DNA of 64,000 nt from DATLED01 sp035525495 (GTDB lineage: Bacteria; Actinomycetota; Acidimicrobiia; Acidimicrobiales; CADCTF01), in NCBI GenBank assembly GCA_035525495.1, contig DATLED010000095.1:62001-126000 (forward strand). The letters run 5' to 3'. Shown piece after piece: positions 8,318-18,700 of the stretch. The notes below the pieces were generated by a model that was given only the letters and a program-made list of their open reading frames with translations, was not told the DNA's origin and made no database searches. A program made the translations under genes and the position numbers. Numbering within the stretch: the first letter of the stretch is position 1; each line of letters starts with the position of its first letter.

Positions 8318-9280
8318 ATGGAACCCATCACCGCACCACCCGCACCCGAGAAGACGCCGTTCCTGAAGGGCAAGCGCCTCTCGTCCGCCATCATCGCCGG
8401 CGGCGCCGCCCTCGCCATGACCCTCGCTGGACTCGGCATCGCCAACGCGCAGACCGACGACACCACACCGCCGTCGACGTCGACGCCCGCCCCGGCCGAC
8501 GGCGAGGGCGATGGCGCCAGGCACCATCGTTGCCACGGGCACGGACCGCGGATCGAGGCCGTCGCCAAGGCGCTCGGCCTGACCGTGGCGGAGCTCAAGA
8601 CCGAGCTCACTCCCGGGAAGTCGATCGCAGATGTTGCCGCCGCCCATGGCGTGGACCTGCAGAAGGTCATCGATTCCCTCGTCGCCGACGCCAAGGTTCA
8701 CCTCGCCGAGGAGGTGGCCGCGGGCGACCTCACGCAGGCTGAGGCCGATGCCCGGGCGGCCAAGCTGCCCGAGCGGATCACGGAGCTCGTGAATCACGCC
8801 CGCCCGCTCGACGGCCCCGGCGACGGAGACCACAAGGGCGGTCCCGGTCGGCCCGGCGACGGAGTCCGCAAGGGCGGTCCCGGTCGGCCCGGGGACGGTC
8901 GCCGTGACGGCGCCAAGCCGAACCTCGAGGCGGCTGCTTCGGTGCTCGGACTGTCCCCCGACGAGCTTCGCACCGAGCTCGAGGCAGGCAAGTCCCTCGC
9001 CACGATCGCCGGTGAGCACAACGTCGCCGTGGGCAAGGTCGTCGAGGCCCTCGTGGCCGACGCCAACGCCAGGCTCGAGCAGGCGGTCACGGACGGCAGG
9101 CTGACCCAGGCCCAGGCCGACGAGCGGACCGCCCACCTGACCGAGCGGATCACCGACCTCGTCAACCACGCTGGTCGTCCGCGCGACCGCGGCCACCACG
9201 AAGGCCCCGACGGCGGGCACCACGACGCGCCCGATGACGCGCGCGATGACGGCGCCGCTCGGGCGGTGCTCGAGGCGTAG
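8318..9280 (+). CDS. Secreted or membrane-anchored protein with two tandem copies of an 80-residue domain
   Basis: 320 residues from ATG 8318, preceded by AAGGAG. A hydrophobic helix (about residues 25-48, ending IANAQ) looks like a signal sequence or anchor. Two homologous units follow, each beginning with a leucine-rich LGLTVAELKTELTPGKS or LGLSPDELRTELEAGKS segment and ending PERITELVNH or TERITDLVNH. Between them lies a Gly/Pro-rich basic linker made of two 12-residue repeats (KGGPGRPGDG). The ELKTEL..GKSIADVA pattern occurs in many actinobacterial secreted proteins without known function. It follows the two-component pair after a 163-bp gap and is a possible target of it. Confidence 0.75.
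   Translation: MEPITAPPAPEKTPFLKGKRLSSAIIAGGAALAMTLAGLGIANAQTDDTTPPSTSTPAPADGEGDGARHHRCHGHGPRIEAVAKALGLTVAELKTELTPGKSIADVAAAHGVDLQKVIDSLVADAKVHLAEEVAAGDLTQAEADARAAKLPERITELVNHARPLDGPGDGDHKGGPGRPGDGVRKGGPGRPGDGRRDGAKPNLEAAASVLGLSPDELRTELEAGKSLATIAGEHNVAVGKVVEALVADANARLEQAVTDGRLTQAQADERTAHLTERITDLVNHAGRPRDRGHHEGPDGGHHDAPDDARDDGAARAVLEA
8834..8905 (+). repeat. Two 36-bp tandem repeats in the linker of the secreted protein
   Basis: A 36-bp unit starting AAGGGCGGTCCCGG occurs at 8834 and again at 8870. It encodes a 12-residue Gly/Pro linker unit twice and changes length without changing frame. Confidence 0.8.
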
Positions 9281-9304
9281 CGCCTCCGCGCCCGGCGCCC
9301 GGGA

Positions 9305-9333
9305 GGAAGGCGGTGACCCGGTCACCGCCTTCC
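9305..9333 (+). terminator. Perfect 14-bp inverted repeat, likely intrinsic terminator
   Basis: Two perfectly complementary 14-bp arms (GGAAGGCGGTGACC and its complement) flank a single central C and are followed by TTCGCGTTCGG rather than a long T-run. It lies 25 bp after the secreted protein stop and before the nitroreductase start at 9406. High-GC actinobacterial terminators often lack a U-tract. Confidence 0.65.
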
Positions 9334-9405
9334 TTCGCGTTCGGGCAACACTGTGCGAATGGCTACTCCCCCGCAGGCCCGAGCTGCGCGCGAGTTCCTC
9401 GCGCG

Positions 9406-10116
9406 GTGACCGACCTTCCTCCGTCGGTCGACCTGCTCGACACGCTCCGCTCGACCGCGGCCATCCGCGAGTTCGAGGACACGCCCGTCGACGACACCAC
9501 GCTGCGCCGGATCCTCGACACGGCGCGGTTCGCCCCCAACGGCGGGAACGCGCAGTCCTGGCGGGTCGTCGTGCTCCGGGACCCGGAGAAGCGGCGGGCG
9601 ATGCGCGACCTCTACCTCGAGGGCTGGCGCCTGTACCTGGCGATGCGGGCTGCGGGCCTCCGCCCGTGGGCTCCGGTCACGGACCGCTCGAAGGAGGCAG
9701 AGGCCGTGGCGCAGGCTCGCGTCGATGACGATGCCAACGGACGCCCGTTCCTCGGCGAGTTCCCCGAGCACCTCGACGAGGCGCCCGTCCTGCTGCTCCT
9801 CCTCGCCGACCTCCGACTCCTGGCCGCCGTCGATCGCGACCTCGACCGGTACACGTTCATCGGGGGCGCGTCCGTCTACCCGTTCGCCTGGTCGCTGCTC
9901 CTCGCGGCGCGCGCCGAGGGGCTCGGCGGCGTCATCACCACGATGCCGGTGTATCGGGAGGACGCCGTCAAGGAGCTCCTCGGTGTGCCGGCGGAGTTCG
10001 CCGTCGCCGGACTCCTCGCCCTCGGCCATCCGTTGCACCAGCCGACCCGGCTGACCCGCAAGTCGGTCGACGAGTTCACCACCGTCGACACCTTCGACGG
10101 GCCCGCGCTCGGATGA
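9406..10116 (+). CDS. Nitroreductase family protein
   Basis: 236 residues from GTG 9406; earlier in-frame starts would lie in the terminator hairpin. The FMN-binding N-terminus is RSTAAIREFEDTPVDD, followed by ARFAPNGGNAQSWRVVVL, with the C-terminal AVAGLLALGHP. These are typical of FMN-dependent nitroreductases that use NAD(P)H on quinones, nitro groups or enones. The stop overlaps the CoA-transferase start (ATGA), which starts a tightly coupled four-gene operon. The substrate cannot be deduced. Confidence 0.86.
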   Translation: MTDLPPSVDLLDTLRSTAAIREFEDTPVDDTTLRRILDTARFAPNGGNAQSWRVVVLRDPEKRRAMRDLYLEGWRLYLAMRAAGLRPWAPVTDRSKEAEAVAQARVDDDANGRPFLGEFPEHLDEAPVLLLLLADLRLLAAVDRDLDRYTFIGGASVYPFAWSLLLAARAEGLGGVITTMPVYREDAVKELLGVPAEFAVAGLLALGHPLHQPTRLTRKSVDEFTTVDTFDGPALG

Positions 10117-11509
10117 ACCGCGCCGACGTCGACCGGGCCGTCGCCCTCGCCGGCCTCACGCTCCCCGCCGACGCGGACTTCGAGGTGGTCGGCTCCGATC
10201 CCCTGCTTCCCTCGCCCCATCACCTCGGTGAGGGCGCGGCCGTCGCCCGGCTCCTCACCGGGCTCGCAGCCGCTGAGCTGTGGCGTCTCCGGACCGGCCA
10301 CGCGCAACGGGTGACCGTCGATGCTGCGCACGCCGCCGCTTCGCTCACCTCTTTTGCCCACGTCCGATACCACGACGAGACGAAGCGACCGACGCTCGAC
10401 CGCGCGGGGATCAACGCCCGCCTCGGCCGGATCTTCGCCACACGCGACGGACGCCACATCCAGCTCCATCCGTCGTTCCAGGACGGCCCCAAGCTGCTCG
10501 ACGTCCTCGGTCTCGACGACACGGCCACGTCCGAGCACGTCGACGACGCCGTCGCCCGCCGCGACGGCTTCGAGCTCGAAGCCGAGCTCGTCGAGCGGCG
10601 GATGTGCGGGGGCGTGGTCCTCACCAAGGACGAGTGGGCCACCCATCCGCAGGGCCAGGCGATCGACGGGCTGCCCGTGGTCTCGATCACGAGGATCGCG
10701 GACGCGCCGGTGGAGCAGCTGCGGGAGGGACCTCGCCCGCTCAGCGGCGTGCGCGTCCTCGACCTCACTCGCGTCCTCGCTGGGCCGACATGCGCCAAGA
10801 CGCTGGCCGAGCACGGCGCCGACGTCCTCCACGTCACGGCCCCCGGCTTCGAGCGCAACGGGCCGTTCGAGGTCGAGACCGGGATCGGCAAGCGCCAGGC
10901 TCACCTCGACCTCCGCGACGAGGCGGACGCCGCGCGGTTGCACGAGCTCCTGGCTGGCGCGGACGTGTTCTCCCAGGGCTACCGCCTCGGCGCGCTGGCG
11001 AGGAAGGGACTCTCGCCGGAGCAGCTCGCAGCCATCCGTCCCGGCATCGTGTACGTGTCGGAGAACTGCTACGGCCACGTCGGACCATGGGCCGAGCGGC
11101 CGGGTTGGGAGCAACTCGGGCAGGCGGCGACGGGGATGTCGCACCGCGAAGGACGGGCGACGCCGGCGGGCACGCCGCAGCTCGCCCCAGCCGCCGTCAA
11201 CGACTACACGACCGGGTTCTTCGCCGCCTACGGAGCGCTGACCGCGCTGGCCAAGCGGGCCACCGAAGGCGGCTCGTGGCACGTGCAGGTCTCGTTGAGC
11301 CAGACGTCGACGTGGTACCAGTCGCTCGGCGACGACGTCGACCCCGCTGCCTCCAGCAGCATCGACGTGACCCCGTTCCTCGACGGGATGGACACGCCCG
11401 CCGTCGGCCGAATCTCCTACCTCCGCCCGGCGGTCACGATGTCGAAGACGCCGCCGCGCTGGGACCTTCCGCCGGCGCCCCACGGCACCCATGACGCGGT
11501 GTGGGCCGG

Positions 11510-11513
<4 letters not shown>
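10113..11513 (+). CDS. CaiB/BaiF-type (class III) CoA-transferase
   Basis: 466 residues from ATG 10113. The C-terminal part has class III motifs: GVRVLDLTRVLAGPTCAKTLAEHGADVLHV and, later, ENCYGHVGPWAERPGWEQLGQAATG. The N-terminal 170 residues look like a second, reduced CoA-transferase half with sequence around LGRIFATRDGRHIQLHPSF. The polypeptide is therefore a rearranged two-half protein. Members move CoA between carboxylic acids. The same operon carries pyruvate kinase and a transporter, a combination that does not point to a known pathway. Confidence 0.82.
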
Positions 11514-12958
<1,445 letters not shown>

Positions 12959-12962
12959 CGGC

Positions 12963-14192
12963 ATGACGTCCACCGCGCGACGCCTCGTGGTCGCCCGGGC
13001 CATTCGGGGCTTCGCCGACGGCCTCGTCAGCGTGCTGTTGGCCGGCTATCTCAGCCGGCGCGGCTTCTCGCCGTTCCAGGTCGGCGCCATCGTCACGTCG
13101 ACGCTCATCGGGTCCGCAGGGCTCACGCTCGTCGTGGGGCTGCTCGGGGACCGCCTCCGGGTACGGCCGATCCTGCTCGGCGCGGCGGCGTTGATGGTGG
13201 CGACGGGAACGGGGTTCTTCGTCGCCACGCGGTTCTGGCCGATCGTGCTGATCGCCGCCGTCGGCACCCTCAACCCGTCGGGGGGCGACGTCAGCGTGTT
13301 CCTCCCCACGGAGCAGTCGGTGCTCGCGGGCGAGGTGTCGGAGGAGCGACGACCACACCTCTATGCGTTCTACAACCTCGCCGGGACGCTCGCCGCGGCC
13401 TTCGGTGCGCTGGCCTCCGCGCTCCCGGTCCTCCTCCACGAGCGGCGCGGGTGGGACCTCCTCCACGCCGAACAGCTCGGCTTCGTCGTCTACGCCGCCC
13501 TCGCCGTCGCCGTCGGCGTCGTGTACCGAGGCCTCCCCGGCGCCAGCACCGACGTCGCGTTGTCCGACGGCGAGGAAGCGGCGAAGCGGCGCCGTCCGCT
13601 CGAGCAGTCGCGCCGCATCGTCCTCGAGCTGGCGGCGCTGTTCAGCCTCGACTCGGCGGGAAGCGGGTTCGCGGTCCAGTCGATGCTCGTCCTCTGGTTG
13701 CACCTTCGCTTCGAGCTGTCGGCCTCGCACACGGCCGAGGTGTTCTTCGCGGCGAGCGTCCTCGCCGCGACCTCGCAGCTGCTCGCCGGGCCGATGGCGC
13801 GTCGCATCGGGCTGGTCCAGACGATGGTCGTGACCCACATCCCGGCAAACGTGTTCCTCGTCCTGTCCGCCTTCGCGCCTTCCGCGACGGTCGCCATCCC
13901 ACTGCTCCTCGTGCGGGCGCTGCTGTCCCAGATGGATGTGCCGGCGCGCCAGTCCTTCGTCATGGCGGTCGTCCCGCCGAACGAGCGCGCGGCCGCGGCC
14001 AGCGTCACCAACGTGCCCCGCAGCCTCGCGTCTGCCGTGACGCCGCTGATCGCCGGGTTCCTCCTGACGAAGAGCGTGTTCGGGTGGCCCTTGATCATCG
14101 CCGGCACGGTGAAGATCACCTACGACCTCTTGCTGCTCGTGCTGTACCGCGCCGTCCCTGCTGAGGTGGGCGCGCAGCGCGCGCGGCGGTGA
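12963..14192 (+). CDS. Major facilitator superfamily transporter
   Basis: 409 residues from ATG 12963, 4 bp after the pyruvate kinase stop. About ten to twelve hydrophobic helices are visible, with an MFS-like loop 2-3 motif (GLLGDRLRVRPILL) and its cytoplasmic counterpart GPMARRIGLVQTMVV between halves. The family moves small solutes, usually with a proton. No substrate-specific motif is recognisable. It closes the nitroreductase / CoA-transferase / pyruvate kinase operon and is convergent with the CinA-like gene. Confidence 0.85.
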   Translation: MTSTARRLVVARAIRGFADGLVSVLLAGYLSRRGFSPFQVGAIVTSTLIGSAGLTLVVGLLGDRLRVRPILLGAAALMVATGTGFFVATRFWPIVLIAAVGTLNPSGGDVSVFLPTEQSVLAGEVSEERRPHLYAFYNLAGTLAAAFGALASALPVLLHERRGWDLLHAEQLGFVVYAALAVAVGVVYRGLPGASTDVALSDGEEAAKRRRPLEQSRRIVLELAALFSLDSAGSGFAVQSMLVLWLHLRFELSASHTAEVFFAASVLAATSQLLAGPMARRIGLVQTMVVTHIPANVFLVLSAFAPSATVAIPLLLVRALLSQMDVPARQSFVMAVVPPNERAAAASVTNVPRSLASAVTPLIAGFLLTKSVFGWPLIIAGTVKITYDLLLLVLYRAVPAEVGAQRARR

Positions 14193-14203
14193 TTCGACCG
14201 ATC

Positions 14204-14701
14204 TCAGGCCGCGGCTTCGAGCTCCTCGACGAGCAGGGCCAGCGCGGCGACGGCGAAGGCGACCATGTTCGCCTCGCGGTCGGCCGACCCGGTGAGCACG
14301 TGCCGCGTCTGCTCCCGTGGGCCGCTGACCGCGACCCACGCGTGGCCCGCAGGGTCGCCATAGGGATTGCCCGAAGGTCCGGCGGCACCGCCTTCGCCGA
14401 TCCCCCACGTCGACCCGAGACGCACGACGGCCGAGGCGGCGAGGTAGTGGGCGAACTCCTGGGTGGCGCCCCGCATCCCCGGCGGCGCCGGCACGGCGCC
14501 GCTGAAGAACGAGCGGGACGCGGCGGCCGTGTACACGACGGCGCCGCCGACGAAGTACGCGGACGCGCCCGGGAGAGCGAGAAGGGACGCCGAGACGATC
14601 CCCCCGCAGGAGCCCTCGGCGACGCCGACGGTCTCACCCCGACGACGGAGAAGGGTGGCCGCGGTGGCGGCGACAACGGACAGCGCGGGTTCGAACAGCA
14701 C
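14204..14701 (-). CDS. CinA C-terminal domain-like protein (divergent PncC)
   Basis: 165 residues from GTG 14701, the normal size of a stand-alone CinA-C domain. The fold signature is GVAEGSCGGIVSASLLALPGAS followed by FVGGAVVYTAAASRSFF. In PncC nicotinamide-nucleotide amidase the corresponding motifs are ESCTGG and YSNEVK, whose Ser and Lys act in catalysis. Here the Ser is kept but the Lys position reads Ser/Arg, so amidase activity is doubtful. The gene is divergent from the VOC gene with a 36-bp gap. Confidence 0.7.
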   Translation of the reverse strand: MLFEPALSVVAATAATLLRRRGETVGVAEGSCGGIVSASLLALPGASAYFVGGAVVYTAAASRSFFSGAVPAPPGMRGATQEFAHYLAASAVVRLGSTWGIGEGGAAGPSGNPYGDPAGHAWVAVSGPREQTRHVLTGSADREANMVAFAVAALALLVEELEAAA

Positions 14702-14737
14702 GCGGGCAGTCTCGCTCCCGAGACGTAGCTTTCGCGC

Positions 14738-15130
14738 ATGGCCCGCCTCGGAGACGTCGTGTTCGATTGCCGCCACGCGGCCTCGCTTGCTCGCTTCTGG
14801 GCGGCGGCGGTCGATGGTTACGCAGTCGCGCCATACGACGACGAGGAGATCGCGCGGCTGCAGTCGCTTGGCATCGCCGGTCCGGAGGACGACCCTGGGG
14901 TCGTCGTCGAGCGCCTCGACTCGGGTGTTCCGCGGTTGTACTTCCAGCAGGTCACCGAGCCGCGGGTGGCGGAGAAGAATCGGCTCCACCTCGACCTCCG
15001 GTGCGACGACCTGGCCGCCGAGGTCCGGCGACTCGTCGCCCTCGGGGCCTCGGTGCTCGCGTCGTTCGAGAGGCGTAAGGTCCTCGCCGACCCTGAGGGC
15101 AATGAGTTCTGCGTCGAGGAGCGTCCGTGA
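14738..15130 (+). CDS. VOC (glyoxalase-like) superfamily protein
   Basis: 130 residues from ATG 14738. It contains the glyoxalase-type pattern VVFDCRHAASLARFWAAAV at the start and LADPEGNEFCVEE at the end, with LHLDLRCDDLAAEV in the middle. This matches the Glyoxalase_6-type group common in actinobacteria, whose substrates are largely unknown. The stop overlaps the next start as GTGA, so it is translated together with the DinB-like gene. Confidence 0.85.
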   Translation: MARLGDVVFDCRHAASLARFWAAAVDGYAVAPYDDEEIARLQSLGIAGPEDDPGVVVERLDSGVPRLYFQQVTEPRVAEKNRLHLDLRCDDLAAEVRRLVALGASVLASFERRKVLADPEGNEFCVEERP

Positions 15131-15657
15131 ACCGCATCGAGATCGAAGTGAAGCTGAACCGTGACCGGGCGTGGCTGCTCGAGACCCTCTCCACGATGAG
15201 CGAGGAGGACCTCTACGCACCGCGCACGCCGAGCGAGCACGACCCCTCGTCCACCTGGTCCTACGCCGACCACTTCGTCCACACGACGCTGATTGAACGG
15301 AACTGGAACAACATGTTCCGCCGCCACCTCGAGGGCAAGCAGGGCATGACCCTCGGCGCCAACGAGGACGGCACCCGCCAGAGCCGCGAGGAGGTCATGG
15401 CCGGCATCCACCGCTGGACCGAGGAGTGGAAGGCCGAGCACCAGGGCAAGCCGCTCGACGAGCTGGTCCGCGTCGGGCTCGAGGTCCGGGCCGAGACGTT
15501 GGCGCTGCTGGCATCGCTCGACGACGAGCAGCTGTCCTCGAAGATCCCTGGAGCGCCGTGGGCCGACGGGACCGTCGGCGGGATCATGGCCGCCAACGCC
15601 GACCACGGCCGCACCCACTTCGGCTGGGCCAAGGCAGGCAACGCCGGCCCCGCATGA
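15127..15657 (+). CDS. DinB / mycothiol-dependent isomerase-like protein
   Basis: 176 residues from GTG 15127. It is a four-helix-bundle protein with metal-ligand-type His residues in YADHFVHTTLIERNW and NADHGRTHFGWAK. The DinB superfamily includes thiol-dependent S-transferases using bacillithiol or mycothiol. Co-translation with a VOC gene supports a small-molecule conversion or detoxification role, but no reaction can be assigned. Confidence 0.78.
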   Translation: MNRIEIEVKLNRDRAWLLETLSTMSEEDLYAPRTPSEHDPSSTWSYADHFVHTTLIERNWNNMFRRHLEGKQGMTLGANEDGTRQSREEVMAGIHRWTEEWKAEHQGKPLDELVRVGLEVRAETLALLASLDDEQLSSKIPGAPWADGTVGGIMAANADHGRTHFGWAKAGNAGPA

Positions 15658-15676
15658 CGTTGGAAACCCCCGGCGG

Positions 15677-15723
15677 TTCTGGGCGGGTTGAACCACCGGT
15701 GCGGTGGTTGAGCCCACCCAGAA
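15677..15723. repeat. 47-bp imperfect palindrome, copy A of a dispersed element
   Basis: Two 22-bp arms (TTCTGGGCGGGTTGAACCAC...) surround a GTG centre; 19 of 22 positions pair. It lies between convergent genes ending at 15657 and 15737. The same 22-bp left arm and the same centre recur exactly at 55624-55670, also between convergent genes. It can act as a bidirectional terminator; its recurrence suggests a REP-like element. Confidence 0.75.
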
Positions 15724-15736
15724 CGAGCGTGCGCGG

Positions 15737-18700
15737 CTATGAGGCGGCGCTGCGCGCCATCGCCGCCCGCACCCGTCCGAGCAGGTCGCGGGGCGAGAAG
15801 GGCTTGACGATGTAGTCATCGGCACCCAACGCGAACGCGCGGACACGATCGGCCCGATCGATGGAGGAGGTGACGACCACGATCGTCACCTCCGCCGTCG
15901 CCGGGTCTCCCCGGAGCGCCCGGCAGAGGTCGAGCCCGTCGTTGCCGTCGGCGGCTCCGAGGTCGATGTCCACGAGCACACAGGTCGGGCGCGTCCGGCG
16001 GGCCGCGTCCAGCGCCTCCGCCACCGAACCCGCCTCCTCCGTCTCGAATCCGGCCACCGAGAGGTTCAGCCTGGCCAGGCCCCGCAACTCCTCGCTGTCG
16101 TCGACGATGAGCACGCGGGCGACGTCGACGGGCGCGGACGATGCCGTCGTCGGCTCGCGACGGCCACCGAGGTCCTCCAGAGCGATCGCTCCGTCGAGCA
16201 GCGCGTCGATGGCGGCCGACGGCTGTGCCCTGGCGAACAGGAACCCCTGCGCCATGTCGCTCCCGAGGCTTCGCAGGCGGCGGAGCTGGTCGGACGTCTC
16301 GACACCCTCGGCGACCACCTCGATGTCGAGGGCGTGGGCCATGGCGACCACGGCGGCGACGATCGCCGTGTCCTCGGGATCGACGCCGAGGCCGCTCACG
16401 AAGGCTCGATCGATCTTGAGCTCGTCGATCGGGAACCGCTTCAGGTAGGCGAGCGACGAGTATCCGGTGCCGAAGTCGTCGACGGAGATCGAGATGCCGA
16501 GCACCTTCAGCTCGCGAAGTACCCTCAGCGCCGAACTCGTATCCGTCATGAGCACGCTCTCCGTGACCTCGAGGCACAGCAGTCGCGGGTCGACGCCCGT
16601 CGACTGGATCGCCTGGTCCACCACGGCGACGATGGCGGCGTCGAACTGCCTCGCCGACACGTTGACCGACACGGAGATCGGGTCGTCGGGGCGAAGCGCC
16701 GCCCACGTCGCGGCTTGCGCACACGCCTCGCGGAGGATCCACGAGCCGATGGGCACGATGAGGCCGCTCGCCTCGGCGTGGGGGATGAAGTCGAGCGGAG
16801 GGATGGGCCCGTCCTGGGGATGCTCCCACCGGAGCAGTGCCTCGACGCCGGTGACCTGATCGCGAAGCAGCGACACCTTCGGCTGGTAGAGGAGCCGGAA
16901 CTCGCCGCGGTCGATGGCGAACCGCAGGGCCGTCTCGCGCGCCGTCCGCAGGGACGACGCTGTGCGCATCTTGTCCTCGAACAGCGTCGACGTGCCGACG
17001 CCGTGCTCCTTGCCGATCCGCAGCGCGGTGTCCGCGGCGGCGACGATGGCTTCGCCGTCCCGCTCACCCGGTTCGACGATGGCCACACCGACACCGATGG
17101 TCAGGTGCACCATTTCGCCGTCGATTTCCAGGGGCGCGCCGACGTCCTCCTGCACCCGGCGCGCCAGCGCCTGCGCCGCAGCGATGTCGAAGTCCTCCAC
17201 CAGGAGGTAGAACTCGTCGCTCCCGGCCCGCGCGACGACGTCGAAGATCCCCGACTCCCGCTCGGCGATCGCGATCGTTTGCGTCAGACGGCGAGCGACC
17301 TCGACCAGGACCCGGTCACCGCAGTCGTGCCCGAAGCGGTCGTTGATGTCCCGGAGCTGGTCGACGTCGATGCTCAGGACCGCGGAGCTCCACTGCTGGC
17401 GTTCGGCCCTCGTGAGCGCCCGCTCGAGCCGCTCGTGGAAGATGCGGCGCATCGGTAGACCCGTCAGGGGGTCGTGGATCCGCGCGTGCGCCAGCTCGGC
17501 CTCGGCGGCGCGTTGGCGCGTGACGTCCCGGATGTGCATGACCACGCCGAGCACCGCGGGGTCGGAGAGGAGGTTCGACGCGATCGCTTCCACGTTGCGC
17601 CATGTACCGTCCGCGTGTTGCAGCCGGCACTCGAACAGCTCGCTGGGACCTTCGCCGCCCTGAAGGACACCGACGAACCACAGGCGAGCCGTGGCGCGGT
17701 CGGCCGGATGGATGAGGCCGAGCCCGTCACTGCCGAGCCAGCGGTCGGGGTGGTGACCGAGCATTTGCTCGACCGAAGGACTCACGTAGAGGACACCGGC
17801 GTCGGGGCCGTGGATGGAGACGATCTCGGATGCTTTCTCCACCACGGCCCGGAAGCGACTCTCGCTCTTCTCCTGCGCGTCGACGGCACGGCGGCGCACC
17901 ACGGCCTGCGCGACCTCGTGGCCGATGACTTCCAGGGTCTCGAACGCCGCGGGCGACAGGGGGCTGCCGCTCTCGACCCCGAGGACGCCAACGACCTCGT
18001 CACCGACGAGCAGGGGCATGCGGACGAGCGACCGCCCCTCCTCACCGCCGGTCGCTCCTCGCTCGGCGCCTTTGGCGTCCGCGCTCAGCCAGATGCGCGC
18101 CGTCTCCGCTCCGAGCACGCGGACAATCGCTTCGCAGGTGTGGTCCAACGCGTCCGCCCAGGGGTCCGCCACGACGAACGCGTTGCGGACCTCCGACAAC
18201 AGGGTCGCGAGCGACGTGCGTTCCTGCAGCAGGAGCGCCGCCCGTTCTCGCTCGACGACCCGACCCAGCTGGGTGCCGACCGCACCCATGACCGACATGA
18301 AGTCGACGTCGGACAGGTCGCCAGGCGTCGCCGAGAACAGCTCGAGGACGGCAGCCACCTCCTCGCCGACCAGGACCGGCATTCCGAACGCCGACCGCAG
18401 CCCGACCGTCCGGGCGGCGGCGGCCCGCGCCGGGCACAGCGCGGACCCGGACCCGGACTCGACCCACTGGGCAGCTCGGGTTGCCAGCGCGAGCCCGGAG
18501 ACGCCTTGACCCGCCTCGATGACGACGTCCGCGGTCGCGTCCACCAGCGGCGCCCATCGGTCGGGGTCGACCTCCACATTCCAGATCCCGGATGGCACCA
18601 GCCGGCCGTCGTCGACGAGGAGCACATGCCCGAGCTCCCATCCCGTCGCCCGGCACACCAGTCCGAGAACGTCGGCGGCGGCGCGATCGAGACGGTCGCT

